A DNA stretch of 64,000 nt from Methylobacterium terrae (GCF_003173755.1 NZ_CP029553.1:1441001-1505000); one strand, 5' to 3'. Positions 41,587-49,962 are shown, counted from the first letter of the stretch. The notes: a model not told the origin generated them from the sequence alone. A program made the numbers and translations.

Positions 41587-43311
41587 ATGACCCTCCTCCT
41601 CGACACGACCCTGCCGCGCAGCCTCGACGCGCTCCTCGCCCGGCCCTGGCCTGCGGGCGCGACGGTCGAGGCCTGGCTGTTCGAGGACGCGGAGAGCCGC
41701 CGCGCGGCCGAGCGCGCGCTCGCCGCCCGGGGCGTCGCGGCGCGGCTGCGCAGCGCCTACAAGCCGCTGCTCCACGCCTTCCTGGAGGAGATCGACCTGT
41801 CCGGCGTCGCCGCGATCGCGGTCGCCTATCCGGTGCACCCGGCCGCGGCGCCGCAGCGCTTCCTCACCGAGGCCTATCCGCTGGCCGCGCTCGTCGGCGC
41901 GGTCCCGCTCCGCTTCACCGCCCAGGAGCCGCGGGAGACCGACCTGCCGGCCTACGAGGTCCGGCTGACGCTGGCGAAGGGCGGGACCCGGGAGTTCGGC
42001 GTCCCGGCGCCGAACCGGCGCCACGCCGACGCCTTCGGCCGGGCGCTCCTGTCGCCGACCGGCTGGCTCGGCGACGGCGGGACGGGCGGGCGCCTCGAGA
42101 CCGACTACGAGGCCGCCTTCGCGCAGGCCATGGCGGCGGTGACGGCCCACCCGTGGGGCGAGGCCGAGCCGTTCTTCGAGGAGCTGTCCGTCCGGATCGG
42201 GATCCCGGCCCGCGACCGGGCGCTGGCTTGCGGCGAGGAGGCCGTCAGCCTCGCCGAGGCCCTGCACGAGGATCTCTACTTCTCGCTCCTCGAGCATTTT
42301 CAAGCCCGCACCGGCCGCCCGCCGGGCGACCGGCACCTGCGCCCGGGCCAGATCGTGCCCGAGATCACGATCCGCGACGGTGCCGTGACCGTCACGGTCG
42401 AGACCCGCCCGCTCTGCGGCCCCGCCGACCCGCTGCCGGCGGCCGGCGCCGGGATCCTGGCCGCCGAGGACCTGCCGGCCCTCCTCGCCGCCCTCGGCGG
42501 CACCGCGCTCACGGCGACGGCGCGGTCGGGCCGCCCGGTGCTCGGCCGGTATGTCGGAGGAGACGCGCCGCGCGAACGGGCGGTGACGATCGGCTCGGGC
42601 CAGCATCCCAACGAGGTGACGGGCCCCGCCGGGGCGCTCGCCGCGGCCCGGGTGCTGGCCGCCCGCGACGGCGCGCACTTCACCGTCTCGCCGCTCGAGA
42701 ACCCGGACGGCGCGGCGCTCCAGCGCCGCCTCGCGGCCGGGAACCCGCGCCACATGCACCATGCGGCGCGCTACACCGCGCTCGGCGACGACCTGGAATA
42801 CCGGATTACCCCGCCCTTCCACGAGACCGCGATCCGGCACGAGGCGGAGCGGTGCAGCGGAGCCCTGCTCCACGTCAACCTGCACGGCTACCCGGCCCAC
42901 GAATGGACCCGCCCGCTCTCCGGCTACCTGCCCTCGGGCTTCGAGACCTGGTCGCTGCCCCGGGGCTTCTTCCTGATCCTGCGCCACTGGCGCGGCTGGG
43001 CTCCGAGCGCGGAGGCGCTGGCCCTCGCCGTCACGGCGCGGCTCGCCGAGGATGCAGGCCTGATGGCGCTGACCCGGGCCCAGCTCGCTCTTAGCGCCCG
43101 GCACGCCCCCCTGCCGGAGCTGCGGACGATCAACGGGATCCCGTGCCTGATCGCCGAGGATGCGCGCCACCGCGTGCCCCTCACGCTGATCACCGAGTAC
43201 CCGGACGAGACCATCGCGGGCGAGGCGCTGGCGGCCGGGATCCGGGTCCAGGCGCGCACGGTGCTGGCCGCCTACGACGCCTTCCAGGCGCTGGCGCTGC
43301 CGGAGGCGTGA
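41587..43311 (+). CDS. Peptidase M14-like zinc carboxypeptidase family protein with long N-terminal extension
   Basis: A 574-residue protein. The C-terminal half holds the M14 zinc site: His340-x-x-Glu343 in SGQHPNEVTG and His433 in HVNLHGYPAHEW, with ENPDG (371-375) as in carboxypeptidases. ITEYPDETIAGEAL near residue 535 may contain the catalytic glutamate. Residues 1 to about 310 are not recognisable to me; they contain a possible small domain (LPAYEVRLTLAKGGTREFGVPAP) and no signal peptide, so the enzyme is probably cytoplasmic. Substrate unknown: M14-like proteins also deacylate non-peptide amides. Confidence 0.75.
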   Translation: MTLLLDTTLPRSLDALLARPWPAGATVEAWLFEDAESRRAAERALAARGVAARLRSAYKPLLHAFLEEIDLSGVAAIAVAYPVHPAAAPQRFLTEAYPLAALVGAVPLRFTAQEPRETDLPAYEVRLTLAKGGTREFGVPAPNRRHADAFGRALLSPTGWLGDGGTGGRLETDYEAAFAQAMAAVTAHPWGEAEPFFEELSVRIGIPARDRALACGEEAVSLAEALHEDLYFSLLEHFQARTGRPPGDRHLRPGQIVPEITIRDGAVTVTVETRPLCGPADPLPAAGAGILAAEDLPALLAALGGTALTATARSGRPVLGRYVGGDAPRERAVTIGSGQHPNEVTGPAGALAAARVLAARDGAHFTVSPLENPDGAALQRRLAAGNPRHMHHAARYTALGDDLEYRITPPFHETAIRHEAERCSGALLHVNLHGYPAHEWTRPLSGYLPSGFETWSLPRGFFLILRHWRGWAPSAEALALAVTARLAEDAGLMALTRAQLALSARHAPLPELRTINGIPCLIAEDARHRVPLTLITEYPDETIAGEALAAGIRVQARTVLAAYDAFQALALPEA

Positions 43312-43396
43312 GACCGGGGGGCGGACGCCGTGCGGGCACGGGGGGCGGGCTCTCTCCGCTCCCCGCGGGCGGTGGTCGCATCCACGCCTCGCCCCC

Positions 43397-43418
43397 CCGA
43401 GAGCGTCCGCCCTCTCGG
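43397..43418. terminator. Possible terminator hairpin after the M14 gene
   Basis: 7-bp stem CCGAGAG/CTCTCGG with an 8-base loop, about 85 bp after the M14 stop. No T-run. Confidence 0.3.
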
Positions 43419-43470
43419 ATCGCGCGCGCCTCTCGTCCCCCTTGTGGCAGGACTGTCCGGGCAAGGAGGA

Positions 43471-43564
43471 GGCGCGGGTTTCCCCTCTCCCCGCGGGCGG
43501 GGAGAGGCTTGAGCACCCCTTGTCGGGTGCTCAAGGAGCCCGCAGGGCGAGGGTGAGGGGGTGG
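43471..43564. repeat. Composite palindromic repeat, copy A
   Basis: Order of parts: GGCGCGGGTTT, hairpin CCTCTCCCCGC-GGGCGGGGAGAGG, a second hairpin with stem TTGAGCACCC/GGGTGCTCAA (43509-43518 and 43525-43534), then AGGGTGAGGGGGTGG. Copy B is its inverted partner with a different but paired second stem. Confidence 0.8.
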
Positions 43565-43586
43565 CTCCGGAGAAGCCTCATCCGGC

Positions 43587-43690
43587 ACCACCCCCTCACC
43601 CTCGCTCCGGCTCCGCCTGCGCTCCTTTCGCCCCCGGCAAGAGGGGCGAAAGCCTCTCCCCGCCCGCGGGGAGAGGAGAGAACCCGCGCC
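43587..43690. repeat. Composite palindromic repeat, copy B (inverted)
   Basis: On the minus strand it reads like copy A through the first hairpin and the flanks. The second stem is CTTTCGCCCC/GGGGCGAAAG instead of TTGAGCACCC/GGGTGCTCAA, and there is a small insertion before the end. Only about 22 bp separate it from copy A. Confidence 0.8.
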
Positions 43691-43730
43691 ATCCCCTTCC
43701 GCCGGACCGCGTCACCGCGCCCGGCCGGTC

Positions 43731-44609
43731 CTACGCCGACGGCCCGCCGACCTTGTCCTGCGTCTTCGTCTCGAAGTCGCTCGCGTCGTGGCGCTCGTGG
43801 AGCTGGTCGGCCGGCTCGCCGGTCAGGCGGTTGACCTTGCGCCCGCGCTGCACCGCCGGCCGGGCGAGGAGCTGGTCGGCCCAGCGCAGGACGTTCCGGT
43901 AATCCTGGACCGCCAGGAACTCGGCCGCGTCGTAGAGCCAGCCCTTCACCAGGCCGCCGTACCAGGGCCAGATCGCCATGTCGGCGATCGTGTAGGCGTC
44001 GCCAGCCACGAACTCGGTCTCGGCCAGCCGCCGGTCGAGCACGTCGAGCTGGCGCTTGGCCTCCATGGCGTAGCGGTTGATCGGGTACTCGAACTTCGTC
44101 GGCGCGTAGGCGTAGAAATGCCCGAAGCCGCCGCCGACGAACGGCGCCGAGCCCATCTGCCAGAACAGCCAGGACAGCGTCTCGGCCCGCGCGGCCGGCT
44201 CGGTCGGCAGGAAGGCGCCGAACTTCTCGGCGAGGTAGGTCAGGATCGCGCCCGATTCGAAGACCCGCACCGGCGCCGCGCCGCTGCGGTCGACGAGGGC
44301 CGGGATCTTCGAGTTCGGGTTGGCCTCGACGAACCCCGAGCCGAACTGGTCGCCGTCGCCGATGCGGATGAGCCAGGCGTCGTACTCGGCGCCGGCATGG
44401 CCGAGCGCCAGCAGCTCCTCGAGCAGGATCGTGACCTTCTGCCCGTTCGGCGTGCCGAGGGAGTAGAGCTGGAGCGGGTGCCGGCCGACGGGCAGCGGCT
44501 TCTCGTGCGTCGCCCCCGCGACCGGACGGTTGATGCTGGCGAAGCGGCCGCCGCTCGCCTTGTCCCAGCTCCAGACCTTGGGCGGGACGTAATCGGCTGA
44601 ATCGGTCAT
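43731..44609 (-). CDS. yghU: Glutathione S-transferase family protein, YghU type
   Basis: A 292-residue disulfide-bond reductase-type GST. The N-terminal extension (YVPPKVWSWDKASGGRFASINRPVAGATHEKPLPVG) is specific to YghU. The thioredoxin-like domain (LQLYSLGTPNGQKVTILLEELL; NPNSKIPALVD; VFESGAILTYLAEKFG) binds glutathione, and the helical C-terminal domain holds NRYAMEAKRQLDVLDRRLAE and YTIADMAIWPWYG. A full-length family member. ATG 44609 is the only start giving the YghU leader. It is monocistronic by spacing (197 bp to the next gene upstream). Confidence 0.93.
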   Translation of the reverse strand: MTDSADYVPPKVWSWDKASGGRFASINRPVAGATHEKPLPVGRHPLQLYSLGTPNGQKVTILLEELLALGHAGAEYDAWLIRIGDGDQFGSGFVEANPNSKIPALVDRSGAAPVRVFESGAILTYLAEKFGAFLPTEPAARAETLSWLFWQMGSAPFVGGGFGHFYAYAPTKFEYPINRYAMEAKRQLDVLDRRLAETEFVAGDAYTIADMAIWPWYGGLVKGWLYDAAEFLAVQDYRNVLRWADQLLARPAVQRGRKVNRLTGEPADQLHERHDASDFETKTQDKVGGPSA

Positions 44610-44806
44610 GGGTCGCTCTCCGGGATCGTGTCGATGCGGCGGGTCGATGGACGCGGGACGCCGCCGTCCCGCATGTGGAGCGGTCCGACGCGGTGGGGTA
44701 GGTCGATCCGGGCCACGATCGCGTGGGCGCGGCGGGGCCATGCGGATCCCGCATGAGGGACGCCGCCGGTGCCGTCGCCCGGCCTCCCGCGAACCGGGCC
44801 CGCCCG

Positions 44807-45622
44807 TCAGGGCGCGGCCGATGCGTGGGGCGGGAGATGGAGGAGCACGGCCTCGACCTCCGGCGAGGGATGACGCGGATAGCGGGCCATCACGAGCGGG
44901 TCGTGGCCCGGAACGATCCGCTCGGGGTCGCCGGCGAGCCGCGCGAGGCTGCGCCAGCTCTCCATCATGGCGGCGATGTCGACGACGATCGGGAACGGAT
45001 TCCGCTGGTCGAGGTTCGCGTAGAAATGCGCCGCGTCGGAGGCGAGGACGACCGGGCCGCGGGCGGTCTCGACCCGCACGCATTGCAGCCCGCGCGTGTG
45101 TCCCGGCACGGGATGGACCGTGACGCCCGGGGCGATCTCGCCCGCGCCGTCCGCGAAGGCGACCCGCCCCTCGTAGACGCGCCGCACCATGGCGCAGACA
45201 TCCTCGACCGAGAAGGCGCCGCGCAGGCGCGCGTGGCACATGCAGCGCCCCGTCGCGTAGGCCATCTCGGCATCCTGGAGGTGGAAGGTCGCGTTCGGGA
45301 ACGCCGCAAGGTTGCCCGCGTGGTCGTAGTGGAGATGGGTGACGACCACGTCGCGGATGTCGGCCGGTTCGACGCCGAGGCTGCGCAATCCCTCCACGGG
45401 GTGGCGCAGCATGGTCCGGCCGTATTCCCGGCAGGCGGGCCAGTCGAAGCCGGTATCGACGACGATCGTCCGGGCCTCGTCGCGGATCACCCAGACGAAG
45501 TAGTCGATCGGCATCGGCGCGTCGTGCGGGTCCCCGCCGGGCCCGGGCGGGTAGAGGAGGTTCGCCGAGGCCGGCCGGTCGTGGGTGGCGTAGCGCAGGG
45601 CGATCACCTCGTAGGCCGGCAT
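44807..45622 (-). CDS. N-acyl homoserine lactonase-like metallo-beta-lactamase-fold hydrolase
   Basis: A 271-residue MBL-fold hydrolase. The di-zinc motif HLHYDHAG supplies His96, His98, Asp100 and His101. PGHTRGLQCVRVE and LASDAAHFYAN provide the later His and Asp ligands, and PGHDPLVMARYP the last His. The layout fits the AiiA/AttM/AhlD branch that opens acyl-homoserine lactone rings, but related members hydrolyse other lactones, which would suit a catabolic neighbourhood. I start at ATG 45622, preceded by AGGGGG; an ATG at 45637 overlapping the upstream stop is the alternative. Confidence 0.82.
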   Translation of the reverse strand: MPAYEVIALRYATHDRPASANLLYPPGPGGDPHDAPMPIDYFVWVIRDEARTIVVDTGFDWPACREYGRTMLRHPVEGLRSLGVEPADIRDVVVTHLHYDHAGNLAAFPNATFHLQDAEMAYATGRCMCHARLRGAFSVEDVCAMVRRVYEGRVAFADGAGEIAPGVTVHPVPGHTRGLQCVRVETARGPVVLASDAAHFYANLDQRNPFPIVVDIAAMMESWRSLARLAGDPERIVPGHDPLVMARYPRHPSPEVEAVLLHLPPHASAAP

Positions 45623-45633
45623 CGCAAGCCCCC

Positions 45634-46539
45634 TCATTCGCCGGCCGGGCCGGGCCGGACCGCGAGGAACAGGTCGATCGCGGTGTGGTCCGCCCCCTCC
45701 CCGAGATCCGCCAGGGCGTCCTGCCACAGGGCGGCGACCGCCCGCGACAGGGGCGCCGGCACGCCCTCGTGGCGCGCGAGGTCGTCCGCCGTGCGCAGGT
45801 CCTTGGCCATCAGCGCCATGGAGAAGCCCGACGCGTAGGTCTTCGCGATCACGTAGGGCTTGAGCTTGACCTCGGTCGAGTTGTTGCGGCCCGTCGAGAC
45901 GTTCAGGATGTCCGTCATCAGCCCGGGATCGAGGCCGAAGCTGGCGCCGATGCGCAGCGCCTCGCAGGCCGCGGTGAGGCCGGCGGCGGACACGTAGTTG
46001 TTCAGGGCCTTCATGGCGTGGCCGGAGCCGATCGGACCGGTCTCGAAGATCGCGCTACCCAGGCACTCGAGGAGCGGCCTCACCGCCGCGGCGGCGTCCG
46101 CGTCGCCGCCCACCATGATGGCGAGCGTGCCGTCGACGGCGCGCTTCACCCCGCCCGAGACCGGAGCGTCGATGAGCCGGATGCCCGCGCGCGCGAGGTC
46201 GTGGGCGAGGTCGCGCGTGCCGACCGGCGCCGACGAGCTCATGTCGATCGCGATCGCGCCCGGGGCGAGGCCGCCCGCGACGCCGTCCGGCCCGGCGAGG
46301 ACGGCGCGCACCGCCTCCCCGTTGGGCAGCATCGTCACGACGACGCCCGCCCCTTCCGCCGCCTGCCGCGCCGAGGCCGCGACCGCGCCGCCCGCCGCCG
46401 CGAAGGCGTCCGCGGCGGCCGGCGAGGGATCGAACCCGGCGACATTCCAGCCCGCGGCGACGAGCCGGCTCGCCATCGGCAGCCCCATCTTGCCGAGGCC
46501 CAGGAAGGCGATGCGGGCGGAGGAGAGGTCGATGCTCAT
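45634..46539 (-). CDS. NAD(P)-dependent 3-hydroxyisobutyrate dehydrogenase family oxidoreductase
   Basis: A 301-residue beta-hydroxyacid dehydrogenase. The Rossmann motif is FLGLGKMGLPMASRLVAAGW near residue 10; the substrate signature DAPVSGGVKRAVDGTLAIMVGG and the catalytic lysine in GSGHAMKALNNYV are intact. The family includes 3-hydroxyisobutyrate, tartronate semialdehyde and 2-(hydroxymethyl)glutarate dehydrogenases, so the substrate is open. It lies 62 bp after a carboxymuconolactone decarboxylase gene and overlaps the possible upstream start of the lactonase gene; the three are likely one operon. Confidence 0.9.
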   Translation of the reverse strand: MSIDLSSARIAFLGLGKMGLPMASRLVAAGWNVAGFDPSPAAADAFAAAGGAVAASARQAAEGAGVVVTMLPNGEAVRAVLAGPDGVAGGLAPGAIAIDMSSSAPVGTRDLAHDLARAGIRLIDAPVSGGVKRAVDGTLAIMVGGDADAAAAVRPLLECLGSAIFETGPIGSGHAMKALNNYVSAAGLTAACEALRIGASFGLDPGLMTDILNVSTGRNNSTEVKLKPYVIAKTYASGFSMALMAKDLRTADDLARHEGVPAPLSRAVAALWQDALADLGEGADHTAIDLFLAVRPGPAGE

Positions 46540-46601
46540 CGTGTTCGGTCCGATCCTGTCCGTCCTTCGTCCCCGGGGCGAATTGCCGGCGCCTCCCGCC
46601 G

Positions 46602-46997
46602 TCACGCCTTGTCGGGCACCGCCCCCTCGGCCTTCAGCACCTCGTGGGCGGCCTTGAACGCGTCGAGGCCGGCCGGGATGCCGCAATAGACGGTGGCGTG
46701 CAGGAGGATCTCCTTGATCTCGTCGACGCTGACGCCGTTGGCGAGCGCGCCCTTGACGTGCAGCTTGAGCTCGGCCGGCTTCGACAGGGCCGTCAGCATC
46801 ACGAGGTTGAGCATCGAGCGCGTCCTGCGGTCGAGCCCGTCCCGGGTCCAGGCGTAGCCCCAGCACCATTCGGTCGTGATGCGCTGGAACGCCATCATGA
46901 AGTCGTCGGCCTTGGCGAGGCTGCCGTCGACGTACTCGGCGCCGAGCACCGCGCGGCGGACCTCCAGCCCCTTCTCGAACTGCTCGCTCTCGGCCAT
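46602..46997 (-). CDS. Carboxymuconolactone decarboxylase family protein (PcaC-like)
   Basis: A 131-residue protein of the size and sequence of 4-carboxymuconolactone decarboxylase (GLEVRRAVLGAEYVD, FQRITTEWCWGYAWTRDGLDRRTRSMLNLVMLTAL, LKLHVKGALANGVSVDEIKEILLHATVYCGIPAGLDAFKAAHEVL). The true PcaC converts the beta-ketoadipate lactone. No other protocatechuate genes (pcaG, pcaH, pcaB, pcaD) are near, so it may act on another lactone or keto acid in this operon. Confidence 0.88.
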   Translation of the reverse strand: MAESEQFEKGLEVRRAVLGAEYVDGSLAKADDFMMAFQRITTEWCWGYAWTRDGLDRRTRSMLNLVMLTALSKPAELKLHVKGALANGVSVDEIKEILLHATVYCGIPAGLDAFKAAHEVLKAEGAVPDKA

Positions 46998-47080
46998 CGT
47001 CGCCTCCCGGATCGACCCGTTTTGGCGAGGCTATCAGGCAACGGGACCGATATCGACCGCGGCGCGCGGCGAAAATCGCC

Positions 47081-48475
47081 TCACGCGCCCGTCCCCTCCT
47101 CGCGCAGGAACCGCGCGAAGCGCGGGTCGCCCAGATACGCGACGTTGACCCGCATCATCGGCGGGCCGGCCGGCCCCTCGGGCAGGAACAGGCCGCCCGG
47201 CGCGATCAGGATGCTGCGCGACGCGGCCCGGCGCGACAGGGCGTCGAGGTCGCAGGTCTCCGGCAGGCCGCACCAGAGATAGTAGCCGCCCCGCGGCTCG
47301 CCGAAGACCGGCAGGCCGAGATCCTGGAGCACCGCCCGGCCCTGGAGCGCTGCCGCCTCGATCCGGCCGCCGAGGCGGCGCAGGTGGCGGCGGTAGCGCC
47401 CGCTCTCGATCAGGCCGTGGACGATCCCCTCGACGAAGCCCGAGCTGTTGACGCTCGTCACCATCTTGAGGTCGCGCAGGGCCTCCCGCACGTCGGGCCG
47501 CGCCGCGACGTAGCCGCAGCGCAGGCTGGCGGACAGGGTCTTGGCGAAGGTGCCGACGTAGATCACCCGCTCGAGCTGGTCGAGGGCGGCGAGCCGGGCC
47601 TGCCCCGCCGGCAGCACGTCGGCGAAGGGGTCGCTCTCGACGATCCGGAGGTCGAGGGCGGCGGCGCGCTGGAGCAGCCGGTGGGCGACCGGCAGGGTGA
47701 GCGAGCAGCCGGTCGGGTTGTGGGCGAGCGAGTGGGTGAAGAACAGCCGCGCCCCGCTCCCCCGCGCCATCGCCTCGAGATGGGCGACGTCCGGCCCGTC
47801 CGGGTTGCGCCGCACGCCGACGATTCGCGCCTTGGCGAGCCGCAGCTTGCCGAATAGCGGGTAGTAGCCGGGGCTATCCACCAGGACCGGCTCGCCCGGT
47901 GCCACGAACTGGCGGATGATCAGGTCGAGGGCGTGGTTGGCGCCTGCCGTCAGCAGCACCCCGTCCGGTCCGGCATGGATCGATCGCTCGGCGAGGAGCA
48001 GCGCCAGGCTCCGGCGCAGGGGCAGGTAGCCGTCCGGGCTGCCGTAGCTCTCGCTCGCCGCGGCGACCGAGGGCCTCGGGTGACGGCCGACCTCCGCGCT
48101 CTCCATCCAGGCCGGCGGCGGGCGCCCGTCGCCGACGCGCACGTCGTAGTGCCGGTTCAGCTGCTCGCGCAGCAGCCAGACGCTGTCGACCGCCTCGAGC
48201 GCCACGGGGCCGGGCGCCGCCGCCGGAGGCAGGGCCGGCCCTTGTGCCGAGACGTAGAAGCCCGAGCCCGGCCGGCTCGCGACCCGGCCCGAGGCGACGA
48301 GGCGCTCGTAGGCGTTGACGACGGTGTTCTTCGACACCGCGAAGGCGGAGGCCGCCGCCCGGATCGAGGGTAGGCGCTCGCCGGGGCGCAGGAGCCCGCG
48401 ATCGATCCGCTCCGTCAGCCCGGCGACCACCTGCTCGACCCGGGTGCGGGGTTCGGGGGGCACGACCGTATCCAT
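47081..48475 (-). CDS. MocR-type regulator (GntR HTH plus aminotransferase domain)
   Basis: A 464-residue PLP-dependent regulator. The GntR winged helix covers about residues 10-80 (LTERIDRGLLRPGERLPSIRAAASAFAVSKNTVVNAYERLVASGRV). The class I aminotransferase-like domain follows, with the PLP lysine in VGTFAKTLSASLRCGYVA. ATG 48475 gives MDTVVPPEPRTRV; an upstream in-frame ATG (48511) would read through the operator-like repeats and is less likely. It is divergent from the HMG-CoA reductase gene and therefore its probable regulator; effector unknown. Confidence 0.9.
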   Translation of the reverse strand: MDTVVPPEPRTRVEQVVAGLTERIDRGLLRPGERLPSIRAAASAFAVSKNTVVNAYERLVASGRVASRPGSGFYVSAQGPALPPAAAPGPVALEAVDSVWLLREQLNRHYDVRVGDGRPPPAWMESAEVGRHPRPSVAAASESYGSPDGYLPLRRSLALLLAERSIHAGPDGVLLTAGANHALDLIIRQFVAPGEPVLVDSPGYYPLFGKLRLAKARIVGVRRNPDGPDVAHLEAMARGSGARLFFTHSLAHNPTGCSLTLPVAHRLLQRAAALDLRIVESDPFADVLPAGQARLAALDQLERVIYVGTFAKTLSASLRCGYVAARPDVREALRDLKMVTSVNSSGFVEGIVHGLIESGRYRRHLRRLGGRIEAAALQGRAVLQDLGLPVFGEPRGGYYLWCGLPETCDLDALSRRAASRSILIAPGGLFLPEGPAGPPMMRVNVAYLGDPRFARFLREEGTGA

Positions 48476-48547
48476 GCGGACGAGGGTACGGTCACTCCGG
48501 ATAAGGTGCAAAGCGTTCCTTGTGGGCCGGATACGGATGGGTACGGT
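48465..48547. promoter_or_regulatory. Cluster of GGATACGG/GGTACGGT repeats between mocR and mvaA
   Basis: GGGTACGGT occurs at 48484-48492 and 48539-48547. CCGGATAAGG (48497) and CCGGATACGG (48527) are a second, 30-bp-spaced pair, and an inverted copy (ACCGTATCC, 48465-48473) abuts the mocR start. Repeated half-sites like these are typical of MocR binding regions and of shared divergent promoters. Confidence 0.5.
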
Positions 48548-48678
48548 GGGGACAACGGGCAGGATCTAACGCGCCCGGACGAGGGAGAGAGCCGGTCCGG
48601 CCCGCCGCCAGGCGGGGCCGCCTCCTCGTCCGGCGCCGGCGGACCCGCCCGATCGCGACGCTGATCGGCGAGAGACCC

Positions 48679-49962
48679 ATGCAGAGCACGACCCGGGCGA
48701 ACCGCACCTCGCGCATCGCCGGCTTCCACAAGAAGACCCCGCGCGAGCGCCTCGACCTCGTCGCCGCCCATGCCGACCTCACCGCGTCCGAGGTCGCCCA
48801 CCTCGCCGAGTTCGGCAACCTCAGCCCCGACCTCGCCGACCGGCTGATCGAGAACGTCGTCGGCACGATGACCATGCCGCTCGGCATCGCCACCAACATG
48901 CGGATCGACGGCGAGGACGTGCTGATCCCGATGGCGACCGAGGAATCATCGGTGGTGGCCGCGGTCTGCAACGCGGGCCGCCAGGTCTACGAGGACGGCT
49001 TCACCACCTCGGTCTCCGGCAACCTGATGATCGCCCAGGTGCAGGTCGTCGGGGTCAGCGACCCCTACGCGGCGCGCCTGCGCATCCTCGAGCAGCGCGA
49101 GGCGCTCCGCGCGCTCTGCGACGCCTGCGACCCGGTGCTGGTGCGCCTCGGCGGGGGCCTGCGCGACGTCGAGGTCCGGGTGCTCGACACGTTGGGCGGC
49201 CCGATGGTGGTGACGCATCTCATCGTCGACACCCGCGACGCGATGGGGGCGAACGCCGTCAACACCATGGCGGAGGCGGTGGCCCCGCACGTCGCCGGCT
49301 GGAGCGGGGGGCGGGTCTACCTACGCATCCTCTCGAACCTCGCCGACCGGCGGCTCGCCCGCGCTCACGCGGTCTGGCGCACGGACGCGATCGGCGGGCC
49401 GGAGGTGCGCGACGGCATCGTCAGCGCCTACCACCTCGCCGAGGCCGACCCCTACCGCGCCGCGACCCACAACAAGGGCATCATGAACGGCATCGACGCC
49501 GTGGTGCTCGCCACCGGCAACGACACCCGGGCGATCGAGGCCGGCGCCCACGCCTACGCGGCGCGCTCGGGCCGCTACACCTCCCTCACCCGCTACGAGG
49601 TCACGGCGTCCGGGGATCTGAGCGCCTCGATCGAGCTGCCGCTCGCCGTCGGCCTCGTCGGCGGGGCGACGAAGCTCCACCCGACCGCGCAGGCCTGCCT
49701 GAAGATCCTCGGCGCGACGACCGCCGAGCGCCTGGCGCGGATCATCGCGGCGGTGGGGCTCGCGCAGAACTTCTCCGCCCTCAAGGCGCTCGCGACCACC
49801 GGCATCCAGAAGGGCCACATGGCCCTGCACGCCCAGAACATCGCCATGATGGCCGGCGCCCTCGGCGAGGAGATCGAGGCGGTGGCCCGCGTGCTGGTGG
49901 AGCGGCGGCTGGTGCGCCTCGACGTGGCGCAGGAGGTCCTGGGGGAGATCCGCGGGGGGTGA
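48679..49962 (+). CDS. mvaA: Class II (degradative) 3-hydroxy-3-methylglutaryl-CoA reductase
   Basis: A 427-residue enzyme, the length of the Pseudomonas mevalonii MvaA. Landmark motifs are ENVVGTMTMPLGIATN (58-73), the catalytic Glu89 in ATEESSVVAA, DAMGANAVNTMAEA (187-200), Lys266 in THNKGIMNGIDAV, Asp282 in TGNDTRAIEAGAHAYA and His380 in QKGHMALHA. These match the four catalytic residues known for MvaA (Glu83, Lys267, Asp283, His381). In an alphaproteobacterium, where isoprenoids normally come from the MEP pathway, this enzyme most likely oxidises mevalonate to HMG-CoA for growth. An HMG-CoA lyase lies downstream, and a MocR regulator is divergent. Confidence 0.94.
   Translation: MQSTTRANRTSRIAGFHKKTPRERLDLVAAHADLTASEVAHLAEFGNLSPDLADRLIENVVGTMTMPLGIATNMRIDGEDVLIPMATEESSVVAAVCNAGRQVYEDGFTTSVSGNLMIAQVQVVGVSDPYAARLRILEQREALRALCDACDPVLVRLGGGLRDVEVRVLDTLGGPMVVTHLIVDTRDAMGANAVNTMAEAVAPHVAGWSGGRVYLRILSNLADRRLARAHAVWRTDAIGGPEVRDGIVSAYHLAEADPYRAATHNKGIMNGIDAVVLATGNDTRAIEAGAHAYAARSGRYTSLTRYEVTASGDLSASIELPLAVGLVGGATKLHPTAQACLKILGATTAERLARIIAAVGLAQNFSALKALATTGIQKGHMALHAQNIAMMAGALGEEIEAVARVLVERRLVRLDVAQEVLGEIRGG

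Larger units (their letters stand above)
43312..43730. other. Gene-free stretch between convergent genes, mostly inverted repeats
   Basis: About 420 bp between the M14 gene and the convergent glutathione transferase gene. It contains a short hairpin (43397-43418) and a large inverted pair of repeats (43471-43564 and 43587-43690). No credible reading frame. Probably transcription ends here from both sides. Confidence 0.6.

Noticed and set aside
40687..43464. A 925-codon minus-strand frame that includes the CMD-like gene
   Set aside because: Only the last 211 codons make sense; the upstream part is antisense to the M14-like gene. The ribosome site and signal peptide place the start at 41322.
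48679..49962. Biosynthetic HMG-CoA reductase
   Set aside because: The sequence follows the class II MvaA type and stands next to an HMG-CoA lyase, with no mevalonate kinase or decarboxylase genes in view. Catabolism is the simpler reading, though a genome search is needed to exclude biosynthesis.
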